Source: Neostapfia colusana (taxonomy: Eukaryota > Streptophyta > Magnoliopsida > Poales > Poaceae). Taken from it: a DNA stretch of 64,000 bases. The position numbers were made by a program, and so were the translations under genes. The notes under the pieces were generated by a model that was not told where the DNA came from, did not search any database, and saw only the letters and a program-made list of their open reading frames with translations. Position 1 is the first letter of the stretch; each line of letters starts with the position of its first letter. This document shows positions 1-9,889 of the stretch, in pieces. Where the stretch lies: positions 35,405,944-35,469,943 of the forward strand of contig JASWHV010000019.1 in NCBI GenBank assembly GCA_030760725.1, in the 5' to 3' direction.

Positions 1-2
1 CA

Positions 3-3000
3 GTACCACCGCAACAACAGCAGCAGCAGCGGGCGATGCCGCGTGCGTTTGCACCTCCACAACGCATGCCGGGCTTTCGTCCCCCGAGTACTCCACCAGC
101 AGCGGCCACATGTTACAAGTGTGGTCGTCCAGGACACTTCGCGAGCAGTTGCCCGGAGAGGCAAGGCGGCGGAGTGGCACCACAGTTTCCGGAGAGGAAT
201 CAACCCCAGAACCCTACTAATGCGCGGCGGGCAAACCCTAGGCCCGGCACTGTCCACCAGCTTGCCATTGAGGACGTGCCGGAGGGCGAGCCAATCCTTG
301 CGGGTATGTTCCAACTCCACCAGCATCCCGCTATAGTACTATTTGATTCAGGCGCCACGCATAATTTTATTAGCCAAGCTTTCATTGCTAAACACAGCTT
401 GCCAATACTACCCACCGATAGTCCATATTTAATTTGTTCACCGGGTGGGAAGATTTCAGCAAGCGTAATGGTCTCCAAAGCACCATTATGCTTAGCGGGT
501 AGAGTGTACTTCACGTCTCTCATTATCTTAGAGGGGCAGAAGGTCGATGTCATCCTAGGGATGTCGTGGTTAACCCGCCACGGCGCTGTTTTAGACACCG
601 TCCTTCGAGTCGTGCACTTAAACTCAGAAGTGCACGGTTCTCACTCATTATTTCTGGACAGTCCAGAAATAAAACTTCCAAGTGTCTATCAAGCCACAAC
701 CATCAGATTGGAAGACATTCCAGTGGTCCGAGAGTTCCCTGATGTATTCCCGGACGATTTGCCGGGGATGCCACCCGATAGAGAGGTGGAGTTCAAAATT
801 GAACTCGCACCGGGAACCATGCCAATATCCCGAAGGCCGTACAAGATGGCGCCCAAGGAGTTGGCTGAACTGAAGACTCAGCTCACGGACCTTCTGGAGA
901 AGGGTTTTATTAGGCCGAGCTCCTCGCCATGGGGCTGTTCGGCATTATTTGTCAAAAAGAAGGATGAAACGTTGCGGCTTTGCGTGGACTACCGTCCATT
1001 AAATGCCGTAACCATCAAGAACAAGTACCCGTTGCCACGGATCGACATGTTGTTTGATCAGTTGGTCGAAGCAAAGATCTTTTCCAAGATGGATTTAAGA
1101 TCCGGGTACCATCAGATTAAGATAAGGGCGGAGGACATTCCAAAGACAGCTTTCTCGACAAGGTATGAACTTTATGAGTACCTGGTCATGTCCTTTGGCC
1201 TCACCAATGCTCCAGCTCACTTCATGTACTTAATGAACTCGGTGTTCATGCCGGAGCTGGACAAGTTTGTCGTGGTCTTCATCGACGACATTGTGGTATA
1301 CTCCAAGTCGGAGGAAGATCACAAGAAACATCTGCATATAGTCTTGCAACGGCTGCGGGATCACAAGTTATACGCAAAATTCAGCAAATGCGAGTTTTGG
1401 ATATCGCGAGTGCCTTTCCTCGGGCATATCATCTCAGCGGAGGGTATCGCTGTGGACCCGAGCAAGATCACGCAAGTGCTGAATTGGAAATCCCCGAGAA
1501 CTGTTCATGAGGTACGGAGTTTCCTCGGACTCGCGGGATATTATCGGAGGTTCATTCCGAACATCTCGAAGATTGCCAAGCCAATGACAGAGCTGCTGAA
1601 GAAGGCTACCAAATATGTTTGGAGTCCAGCATGTGAAGCAGCATTCAAGGCTTTAGTCAAGCACCTGACATCAGCACCGGTTTTGGCGCAGCCAGACACA
1701 ACAAAACCGTTCGATGTGTACTGCGATGCATCCGGCATTGGGCTCGGATGTGTGCTGATGCAAGACCGAAGAGTGGTCGCGTATGGATCACGGCAGCTTA
1801 GGAACCATGAGCAAAATTATCCAACTCACGACTTGGAGCTCACTGCCTTGGTACTTGCACTGAAGATGTGGAGGCACTACCTACTCGGTAACCTCGTACA
1901 TTTATATACCGACCACAAAAGCCTCAAGTACATATTCACTCAGAAGGAGCTGAACATGAGGCAACGAAGATGGTTAGAACTGATAAAGGATTACGAGATA
2001 GAGATCCATTATCATCCGGGCAAGGCAAACGTTGTGGCGGACGCGCTAAGCCGCAAGTCACACGTCAATAATCTGACCATCACCCCGTTGGAAGAGAGCG
2101 AACCACCACTACATGTGATTCCACACGGAGCTCTCTACAACCTAGCTTTGATCCCCACCATCCGTGAAGAGATAGCGGCAGCCCAGAAGAATGATAAGGG
2201 CATGTCACATTTGCGGAGACGTATAGACAGTGGGGAGTTGAAATGTTTCCGGAAGGACGGAGACGGCGTCCTGTGGTTCAAAGACCGGATTGTCGTACCC
2301 CGAAACCCGGAGCTACGAAAGAAAATCTTTGATGAGGCTCACTTATCAAAAATTTTCTATTCACCCCGGCAGCAACAAAATGTATCAAGAACTCAGAAGA
2401 AAGTTTTGGTGGACACGGATGAAGCGAGAGACTGCAAAATACGTGTCCGAGTGTGATACATGTCGAAGGGTGAAGGCAGACCACATGCGGAAACCGGGAC
2501 TGCTGCAACCACTGGGCATTCCTGCCTGGAAGTGGGAGGACGTGAGCATGGATTTCGTCGTCGGTTTACCCACCACCTTACAGAAACATGATTCTGTGTG
2601 GGTGATCGTCGATCGACTCACCAAACTTGCCCATTTCATCCCGGTCAACACCAACTACAACGCCAAGAAGTACGCTGAACTGTACATCTCACGGATCCTA
2701 TGCTTATACGGCGTACCCCATACCATCGTATCGGACCGGGGCACTTTATTTGTGTCCCGTTTTTGGGAGCAGCTACACGCTGCCTTGGGGACGAAGCTGA
2801 TCCGTAGTTCAGCCTACCTCCCGCAGACGGATGGGCAAACTGAGCGGGTAAATCAAATCCTAGAAGACATGCTACGAGCTTGCGCTATCGACCACGGCAA
2901 GAATTGGGATGATCACTTGCCGTTAGCCGAGCTCTCGTACAACAATGGGTACCAAGCCAGCATCCGGATGGCGCCCTACGAGGCGCTATACGGAAGAAAA

Positions 3001-3600
3001 TGCCGCACACCATTGAACTGGTGTGAGTCTGGCGAAAGGGTTACCTTCGGGATTGACCTTGTCAACGACGCGGAAGAAAAGGTTCGACTGATTCAAGCGA
3101 ACCTAAGAGCCGCTCAATCCCGACAGAAACAGTATGCGGACCGGAGAAGGCGCCCATTACAATTCGAAGTTGGAGATCACGTATACCTACGAGTGTCTCC
3201 AATGAAGGGTGTAAACAGATTTGGGGTGAGAGGAAAGTTGGCACCCCAATTCATCGGTCCATTCCAGATTACCGAAAGATGTGGATCGGTAGCATACCGG
3301 CTGACATTACCAGAAGCACTTTCCGGTGTGCACGACGTCTTTCACGTTTCCCAGCTGAGGAAGTGTCTCAAGCTATCAACTACCGTTCAGCTGGAAGACA
3401 TTGAAGAACTGCAACCGGATCTCACCTATCGGGAGGAACCGGTGCAGATTATTGATGAGAAGGCCCAAACCACACGCAACCGTACGTTGTGGTTCTACAA
3501 GGTTCTGTGGAGTAATCACTCCGTGGACGAAGCGACATGGGAGAGCGAAGAATTCCTTCGCACTAACTACCCCGACTTTCTCACGTCGCATATCCGGTAA
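3..3600 (+). pseudogene. gag-pol polyprotein of element A (one frameshift)
   Basis: Polyprotein for virus-like particle assembly, reverse transcription and integration, open at the left window edge. In order: gag zinc knuckle CX2CX4HX4C (about 111-152); aspartic protease with FDSGATHNF (about 339); RT with catalytic FIDD (about 1275); RNase H starting at YCDASG (about 1715); integrase zinc finger ending CDTC (about 2452); integrase core with MDF (2548), SDRG (2731) and TERV (2839) carrying the D,D,E residues; and a C-terminal chromodomain-like segment with LWSNH and ATWES up to the stop at 3600. A one-base insertion near 2350, in an A run just before the integrase zinc finger, shifts the frame. 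The first reading frame ends at 2456 and the integrase is open in another frame from 2290. No other break is seen, so this is a young copy. The chromodomain is the basis for the chromovirus call. Confidence 0.93.
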
Positions 3601-3656
3601 TTTTCCACCGTCCTCTCTCTCATTTTCACCTTATAATCTCGGGACGAGATTCTTTT

Positions 3657-3669
3657 AAGGGGGGAGGAA
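3657..3669 (+). other. Polypurine tract of element A
   Basis: AAGGGGGGAGGAA directly precedes the LTR start TGTAAGG. This is the plus-strand DNA primer site for reverse transcription. The 56 bp between the pol stop and this tract contain the motif AATCTCGGGACGAGATTCTT, which recurs in B, H, I and (partly) C at the same place. Confidence 0.9.
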
Positions 3670-6220
3670 TGTAAGGGCCTCAGTTTTTGACACCCATTTG
3701 TAGTGTTCATCCCCACACCACACACCTCAGTTGAGGAAGAATGATGAACACAAATGAAGAGCAAGTAACAATTATCAACATGCTCATTAGGGAACAAACT
3801 TACACATTGCAAAAGTGGTATTTCCCACATGTGATATAGATGGGCTGGACATAGGAAAAACTCCTACACTTTGCTAAGGATGTCCATGCCAAGTTTCACC
3901 CAAATTCAAAACCTTTTTGAGGTCATCTTGGGTATAGATAGGAAGGGGGCAGTTTGAAAACATATTCAAATTCAAACTGTTTTTATACCATGAATTTGAA
4001 AGTGGAAGGCATATTCTTACTCAGCACATTTTTGTGAGCTCACACACCAATTTTCACTCCATTTGGAGTTGATCTTGACATGAGCTAAGGGGGAGAAATT
4101 CAAACTTTATTTGAATTTCAAACTGAACTTGTGCTGAAATTCATTCAAACCAAACCTCATTTGAACTTTGATCAAATCAAATGGCTCATGGGGGAATAAT
4201 TTGAATTGCCAAGGGTAGTATGGGGTTCACTGTTTACAACAGTGATTAGAAGTAAATTTCAGAGGTTAAAAGGAAGGGTGGGACCCACATGTCAGCCTCT
4301 ACTTCAACACAAACCGACTGAGACTTTTCACTCGGGTCGCCGAGCCGCAGCGGTGATCGCCACCGAGGCCAGCCACCGCGCCACCAGCTGCTTGCCCACG
4401 CGCGGGCATGAGGCGGTGCAGAGCCTTCTTAAGGCGCCTGCCCCCCTCCTCGGCCGAGGTACCGACGTTTTTCCTGCAAGAACCCAGCACCGGCCGAAAG
4501 TTTCCGCAGTTTGGACTTGATCGGAGGACGCCGATCGCAGCTCCCTCCTTCCACTCCAGAGTCCCAGCAAGGTACTAGAGACCTTCCTCCATCCTCCCCA
4601 TTGCTAGAATTCGGTTGAAACCGATTGATATCGGCTGTGCCGAAAGATCAAACTCGGAACTTGGAACCGCCGCACCTCGGGCTCTCGTGGACGGCCCAAC
4701 CTGGGCGTTGTCACGCCCGAGCCAAGGCACCCTTGGACGCGCGGGTGACCGGTGCTGCTCATCCCCGAGCCACAGCTCGAGTGGTTGCTCACCGGCGGCG
4801 AATTTCCACTTTTCCCCTTTCTGTGTGCAGAACGACCTTCGGGTACGATTCTGTTTAATTCGTGCTCTAGAAAGGATTAGAGGGCCTCAGGCCACTCCCA
4901 CACGAGCTAGACACGGTAACGCACAAGTTGCCTTCACAACTCTGGGCCGGAGAACCTCTGTGCCCGGCGTAATTTAAGGTCTACTAATGGCGGAACGAAC
5001 GGGGGGTATCGGGCGCACGGTGAGGACCTATTTTGGGCCTTCCCCGAGCTGCCTCGAGCTCATGTCGACCTTCTCTGAGGTCCACTGATGCTCCCCGACC
5101 GATTTCCCAAGTAGCTGAGGTACTAGGGGAGTCAGCCGACATGGCCGAAGTCATTCCGATATGGCGGCTCGTCGCCGACCGTGCTCCGGCCGTTGTCATG
5201 AGCAGCTGACCCTCGGATCCTGTTCCCCAAGTAAAAGTAGGCAGGGGCGGCCAGAATCAAGAAGTTTGGAGCTGTACAGCAGCCGGCGGCGAGCTCTCCG
5301 GCGAGGTCCCTCGGCGGCGGGGCGCGGGTGTCGCGAGGTTGAAGAAGCGGGTGGACCCCAGCTGTCAGCAGCCGATATTTTGAATCGGGATCCGGCTGCG
5401 GCCGCGATCGGGTGTGCTGGCACGCAAAATCCTTGTGGGCCGCGGTGTGCCATCGCCTAGGCGTGCGACGCGTGTCCCCTGGGCCCACGCGCGAGTTTAA
5501 ACTTTTCCCCGATTTTCAGATTTCCTTCAAACTTCAAATCCTTATAACTTTGGCTAGAAAGCTCCAAATTGAGTGAACCAAATTTTGCTGGATTCAGCTC
5601 TCTGAGTACTTTCCATAAAATCAAGTTTCACTTCATGAAATTCCTTAATTCTCCAGAATTAATTCCTTAAAAAATTTAAACTGTTAGGAATTTTAACTGG
5701 ACAATCCTTTGGAGGAAAATCCTGAAATTTTGCTGAGATGTTCACCAAAATATCCTTGAACTACCATAAAAATTTCAGATCCATTTGGGCTCATTTAGTC
5801 CACCTAATGGTGTGACTAGTAAAACTGTTCCAGAGAAAATAGAAAATGTTCAGAAACATTTTCAGAATTTTCTCTGAAATTGTTTAGCTCATATCTTTAG
5901 TTAGAGACTTCCAAATTAAGTGATACCAACTCCACTAGAACCCTCTGAAAATCTAGTTTTCAGAAAGTCATAGTTTGTCTCATGAAAATTCCTAGAACAC
6001 CCTAAGAGTTCCAATTAAGATCAAGGACATAATTATTTGTGGAGGGCTCAAATGAGCTTTGCTGCAACTAAAACTTGACCAAGTCTCTATTTAGGTTGTA
6101 ACCAAACCACAGTAAAAGTTTCACAGTCATTAGGTCTATCTAGCAAAGGTTATAGACTTCACAACTTCAAACTTAATACAAATGCATTAAATTAATACAT
6201 GTAATGTTTCTATCATGTAG

Positions 6221-7478
6221 TCGCTAAGGTCGAGGAGGAACCCGAAGTCCTAGAGTTCGTTACTCCAGAGGAACAGCTAGCCTACGACCAAGAGCAGCAA
6301 GGCAAGCCCCGGTTTGCATTAACCTTTTTACAAATATTTATTGTTTTGAGCACATCTTTGAATATTGTTCTTTGCATTAGAGTCTTGATTGGAAACCCAA
6401 CTGCACAGCCAAGAAAACCATGGGTTGGGTTTAGGATTGCAAACCCCGTTAGCCACTGCATTGCTAGGATAGAGTAGGATTCGGTACAAGTCGAGTAGTT
6501 GGAACTACTCGCGAGAATAGGCTAGAGGCACATTGCTCGGGTAGAGATAGCACATGATACACATGGCAAGAAAATGAGACCGAGTGGAGAGTAAGGGCAG
6601 CAGGACTTTGGGGCCTGTGTGCTGTAGCTCCGCTTGTGTCGATTGAGGACCGAGCCGTGTGCGGGCCTGATGAACAAGCTAGAACAGTACCGAAGACCTA
6701 CCGGCTATATGGGAACCGGGAAACTGATGTAACTCGGGTAGCTGGGTATTGAGGCATTGCCCGTCGTTCAGAGGGTAGGTTGAGAGCTCGAGGTGTAAAT
6801 CGGCTGGCGGCACAGAGATGCGCGTGCAGAGACCTCTTGCTCGGGACGATGGGACCGGTTCAATATTTGGCTGACGGGTGAAAGGTAGTTGCGTACGGCG
6901 TCCGTGATGGTTGTTGTAGGCAACATCGAGTACGGGCGTACGTGACGGGTTGTTCGGGTAACCCTGCAGGTGTAAATCGATTATAATCGCCGTCCCTCGC
7001 GGTCAGTGAGTACCACTTGTTCACTGTACCGTGACGTAGAAAGAACAGGCTAGTTACATGTTAAAATGTTGCTGATTGAAAGCTGGCCATTGATTGTTAA
7101 TGATATGCTGTAGCTTAGAGCTAATTAAAGTTCTTTTCAACTTTGGGCAAAGTACATGAGAGAAATGCGTTTCTTGTTTGATTGCGGCTCTCTCATGTGC
7201 CTTAGCGTAAGGTTCTCCACAACCTGCTGCTAAAACTTGAAAGTAAGGTTCTACTAATTAGGCGAGTCCTTGCAAATGATTTTTACCTCATGCAACCCAT
7301 TACCCTCATGTAGAAGTTCCATGTTTAGGTGAGACGGGTCAGACTTGCTGAGCCTTCGTGCTCACTGCTTGTGTTTGAAGCTTTTGCAGGGTTCTATGAG
7401 GAAGAGACTCCCGAAGAGGAGACGGAACCCCAGGAGGGGAACCCCGTCGAGTGGGAGTCGTGCACGCCGCAGAGTTAG
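6221..7478 (+). CDS. Putative two-exon ORF inside the LTR of element A
   Basis: Unrecognised. Segment 1 (6221-6301, 81 nt) follows ATCATGTAG, a possible splice acceptor, and begins with acidic residues VAKVEEEPEV. It ends CAG-CAA-G before GCAAGC, which fits a GC-type splice donor. Segment 2 (7390-7478) follows TTTTGCAG, starts in the matching phase (G+GG), is acidic (EEETPEEETE), contains VEWES and ends in TAG at 7476. AATAAA follows 122 bp later. Segment lengths and phases are the same in H and I, and the layout is shared with the more distant B. No start codon or upstream exon could be identified. The function is unknown, and a non-coding explanation remains possible. Confidence 0.42.
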
Positions 7479-7599
7479 TGTGCGTGTGTGCTAGCAAGGA
7501 CACGTTCGAGGGCTGAACGTGCACTTGATGCTTAGTCTACGCCCGCGAGTGTAGACTGGACTTATTTTGATGTAAACATGTTCATAAACTTGTTTATGT

Positions 7600-7605
7600 A
7601 ATAAA
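7600..7605 (+). terminator. Polyadenylation signal in the LTR of element A
   Basis: AATAAA in the last 110 bp of the LTR. The same signal sits at the equivalent place in B (23123, 34078), H (51690-51695, minus strand) and I (57265-57270, minus strand). It probably marks the 3' end of the R region and of any LTR-internal transcript. Confidence 0.6.
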
Positions 7606-7709
7606 ACTTCTGCTTCCGCTTTGCACCTTTGACGTGTGTTATACAGTGCTGTGCAACGCAGCACCCCTCAGCGTGATCCTGGCTCGACAGGACCAATGGG
7701 GTCGTGTCA

Positions 7710-9474
7710 ATATAAAACCCTTCTCCAACTGCTCCTGAATTTGCTTCTTGAGTTCTACTAGTTCATCGACAGGCATCCTATAGGGTCTCTTTGCTATGGG
7801 TGTAGTTCCGGGTACCAAATCAATGGCAAACTCAATGTCCCGATCAAGTGGCATACCCGGAAGCTCCTCTGGAAACACGTCCGAGAATTCTTGAACCACT
7901 GGAATGCTGTCCAATGTTGCTCCTTCGACGTGGTTCAAGATTGCCTTTTCAGTTGTTTGTTGGGTTGACTCAAACTCGACACGGATACCGTGCTCATTTG
8001 TCAACTGCACGCTTCTTTCAGCACATTGGATTACCCCGTTGTGCTTGCTTAACCAATCCATCCTGAGTATTATGTCAATCCCTTGGGAATCCAAGACAAT
8101 GAGTTTGGCAAGGAAGTGTACCACCCTTATTTTAAGGCTTACTTTCGGACATACTATATTAGTCCTCATCTCTCCACCGGGATAATTAACTAACATAGCA
8201 CATTTTAGGTGTGATATGGGTAGATTATGCTTGGCAACATACTTGGATGATATGAAGGAATGTGATGCTCCAGAATCAAATAAGATGGTGGCTGGGTTGG
8301 AGTTGGCAAGGAACATACCAACTACGACGTCCCCAGCCTATTGTGCTTCCTCAGCAGAGACATGGTTCACGTTGCCGCGAGCATAGTTCTGCTGTCCACG
8401 GTTTCCTTTATTTTCCCCTCCGTTCGGTCGCGGGTTCGGCTTGGGCACGTTACCTTGCTGTCCAGGGCCTCTCCTCGGGCACTGGTTCGCGAAGTGTCCT
8501 GTTTCTCCGCATGCAAAGCATGCCCTGTTGCCTACGGCAGCAGGTACGTTGGGGCGGGGGTTTTGAACAGGAGCGCCCATGTTGGGTCGGGGCACAGGAG
8601 GCAAGGGCACACGAGGTGCTTGTGCAACGGGTCGTTGCTGTGGTGGCTGACTAGGGCGATACGCAGGAGCGGTCGATCCATACTGCGGTGTGGCCGGGGG
8701 CATGTACCGAGGTCGTACGTTGCTCCCTTGGGGCTGGTATGGCATCTTCCTCTTGCACTCTCGCTCGATCTCTCGGATCTTGCTTTCAACCACTATAGCC
8801 TTGTCAACAAGCTTTTGGAAGCTCGCGTTGTCATTGCTGAGGAGCTGAACCTGAATCTCATTGTTCAACCCTCTCATGAACAGGTATTGCTTCCTCTGGT
8901 CTGAGTTGACATCTTCGGGGGCATACCGGGACAGTTGTGTGAACTTGTTGAGATACTCATTCACGCTTCTCTGTCCTTGGCGGAGACCTTCAAACTCATG
9001 TATCTTGAGCATCATTACACCAGCAGAGATGTAATGAGAGCGGAAACTCTCCTTGAATTCAGTCCAAGTGATCGTCTCCGGGTCGACATGAGCATTGCAT
9101 AGGGCATCCCACCAGTCAGCGACAGCTCCCATGAGTTGGTGCGACGCAAAAAGAACCTTCTCTCGGTCATTGCACTGCACTATGGCAAGCTTCTTCTCCA
9201 TGGATTTCAACCAGTCATCGGCCTCCATGGGGTCGTTAGCTTGAGCAAAGGTGGGTGGTCGAGTCCTCATGAACAAACCCAGTCTGTTATGAGCCGGCGG
9301 TGGTGGTGGCGGTGGTGCCGGAACGGGGATGTTGTTGATGCCCTGCAACTGACCCAATGTTTGTATCAACCGTTCCAGGTTGTTCTCACCAGCTCCGGGG
9401 TTAAGAGGAACTTCGTCGTGGCCATCCTCTTGGTTGTCAAGGACGTTCCTTTGGCCGACATTTCCTCTCACCAT
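7710..9474 (-). pseudogene. gag-protease-RT (start) of element E, stop codon and truncation
   Basis: The 378-codon gag starts at 9474. It has a polyproline stretch (about residues 53-60), a capsid-like region (about 60-220; WLKSMEKKL, ADWWDAL) and a zinc knuckle CFACGETGHFANQC at residues 319-332. An in-frame stop at 8338-8340 separates gag from the protease. The same frame then continues with the aspartic protease (FDSGASHSF, about 8270). The conserved IILGMDWL motif reads IILRMDWL here. The linker and the first RT residues (LEKGFI) run up to the insertion of A at 7710. Residues after that point belong to the LTR of A. Substitution and stop both suggest an inactive copy. The ATG at 9474 was chosen because it follows the leader directly and gives the expected gag N-terminus. 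Confidence 0.9.
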
Positions 9475-9877
9475 CTTGAGAGAGAACGAAGTAGAATAGA
9501 AGGTTAGATGGTTTGATAGGTCCCCTTAACTATATGCATCATGGTGGATTGGACTATATATATTAGCCCATATGATGATGTGAACAAGTGCCGAGGCATC
9601 TCACACCTTTTTCTACTTATGTGTTGATATGGACAACGCTTTGAGACGTCCCACAACTCACACTAAGCACATAATCAAGGCTGGTTTCCTATGTCAAGGT
9701 AGTTTCAAGGACAATCTATGCATCCTAGGCTTGCATACTATGGTCAGCTTGGCTTTAGCTACCAATCTGTGTCTGATACCAATATGCGATTGTATCTAGG
9801 TGTGTAATCTGCCCTCAACCGTGGCTCTTATACCAATCTTTGATTGTATCTAGGTGTGTAATCTACCCTCAACCGTG
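9475..9877 (-). other. Untranslated leader of element E with repeated PBS segment
   Basis: Non-coding stretch between the primer-binding site and gag. Its LTR-proximal part (about 9760-9890) is a 54-bp tandem repeat in which each unit includes a copy of the PBS complement. The rest holds no ORF and no further structure that I could see. Confidence 0.75.
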
Positions 9878-9889
9878 GCTCTGATACCA
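9771..9889 (-). repeat. 54-bp tandem repeat carrying three PBS-like copies
   Basis: CTGATACCA or CTTATACCA occurs at 9773, 9827 and 9881, exactly 54 bp apart. The shared unit includes GATTGTATCTAGGTGTGTAA and CCCTCAACCGTGGCTCT. The middle copy has a G-to-T change in the PBS. Confidence 0.88.
9878..9889 (-). other. Primer-binding site of element E (initiator tRNA-Met type)
   Basis: Minus strand reads TGGTATCAGAGC three bases from the LTR end (9893). This is the classic complement of the 3' end of plant initiator tRNA-Met. Confidence 0.92.

Larger units (their letters stand above)
1..7709 (+). mobile_element. Element A: Tekay-like Ty3/gypsy chromovirus, 3' part
   Basis: The gag end, pol, polypurine tract and complete 3' LTR are present; the 5' LTR and most of gag lie left of the window. 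The LTR runs from TGTAAGGGCC to GTCGTGTCA. Immediately right of it, at 7710, the sequence resumes inside the reverse transcriptase of element E, so A inserted into E. A belongs to the same family as H and I: pol is nearly identical to that of I, and sampled LTR flanks match at roughly 96% by eye. Lineage assignment to Tekay is inferred from the C-terminal chromodomain and the long LTR. Confidence 0.93.
3670..7709 (+). repeat. 3' LTR of element A (4040 bp)
   Basis: Bounded by TGTAAGGGCC and GTCGTGTCA. The first 650 bp are AT-rich with many TTTGAATTTGAA-like words. GTGGGACCCACATGTCAG lies at 4278-4295 and opens a GC-rich block (about 4322-5480) that barely aligns with the same block in H and I. 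The remainder is again similar to H and I. It holds two short conserved open segments (6221-6301 and 7390-7478) and AATAAA at 7600-7605. The longer open frames in the GC-rich block are not conserved and are not called as genes. Confidence 0.92.

Noticed and set aside
4206..4520. ORF starting MPRVVWGS in the LTR of A, also seen in I (60542-60177, minus)
   Set aside because: The first ~40 codons match only because the DNA there is conserved; the reading diverges completely after the start of the variable GC-rich block.
9771..9889. tRNA gene fragments
   Set aside because: Only the 12-base PBS complement is present, at LTR borders; no cloverleaf sequence follows.
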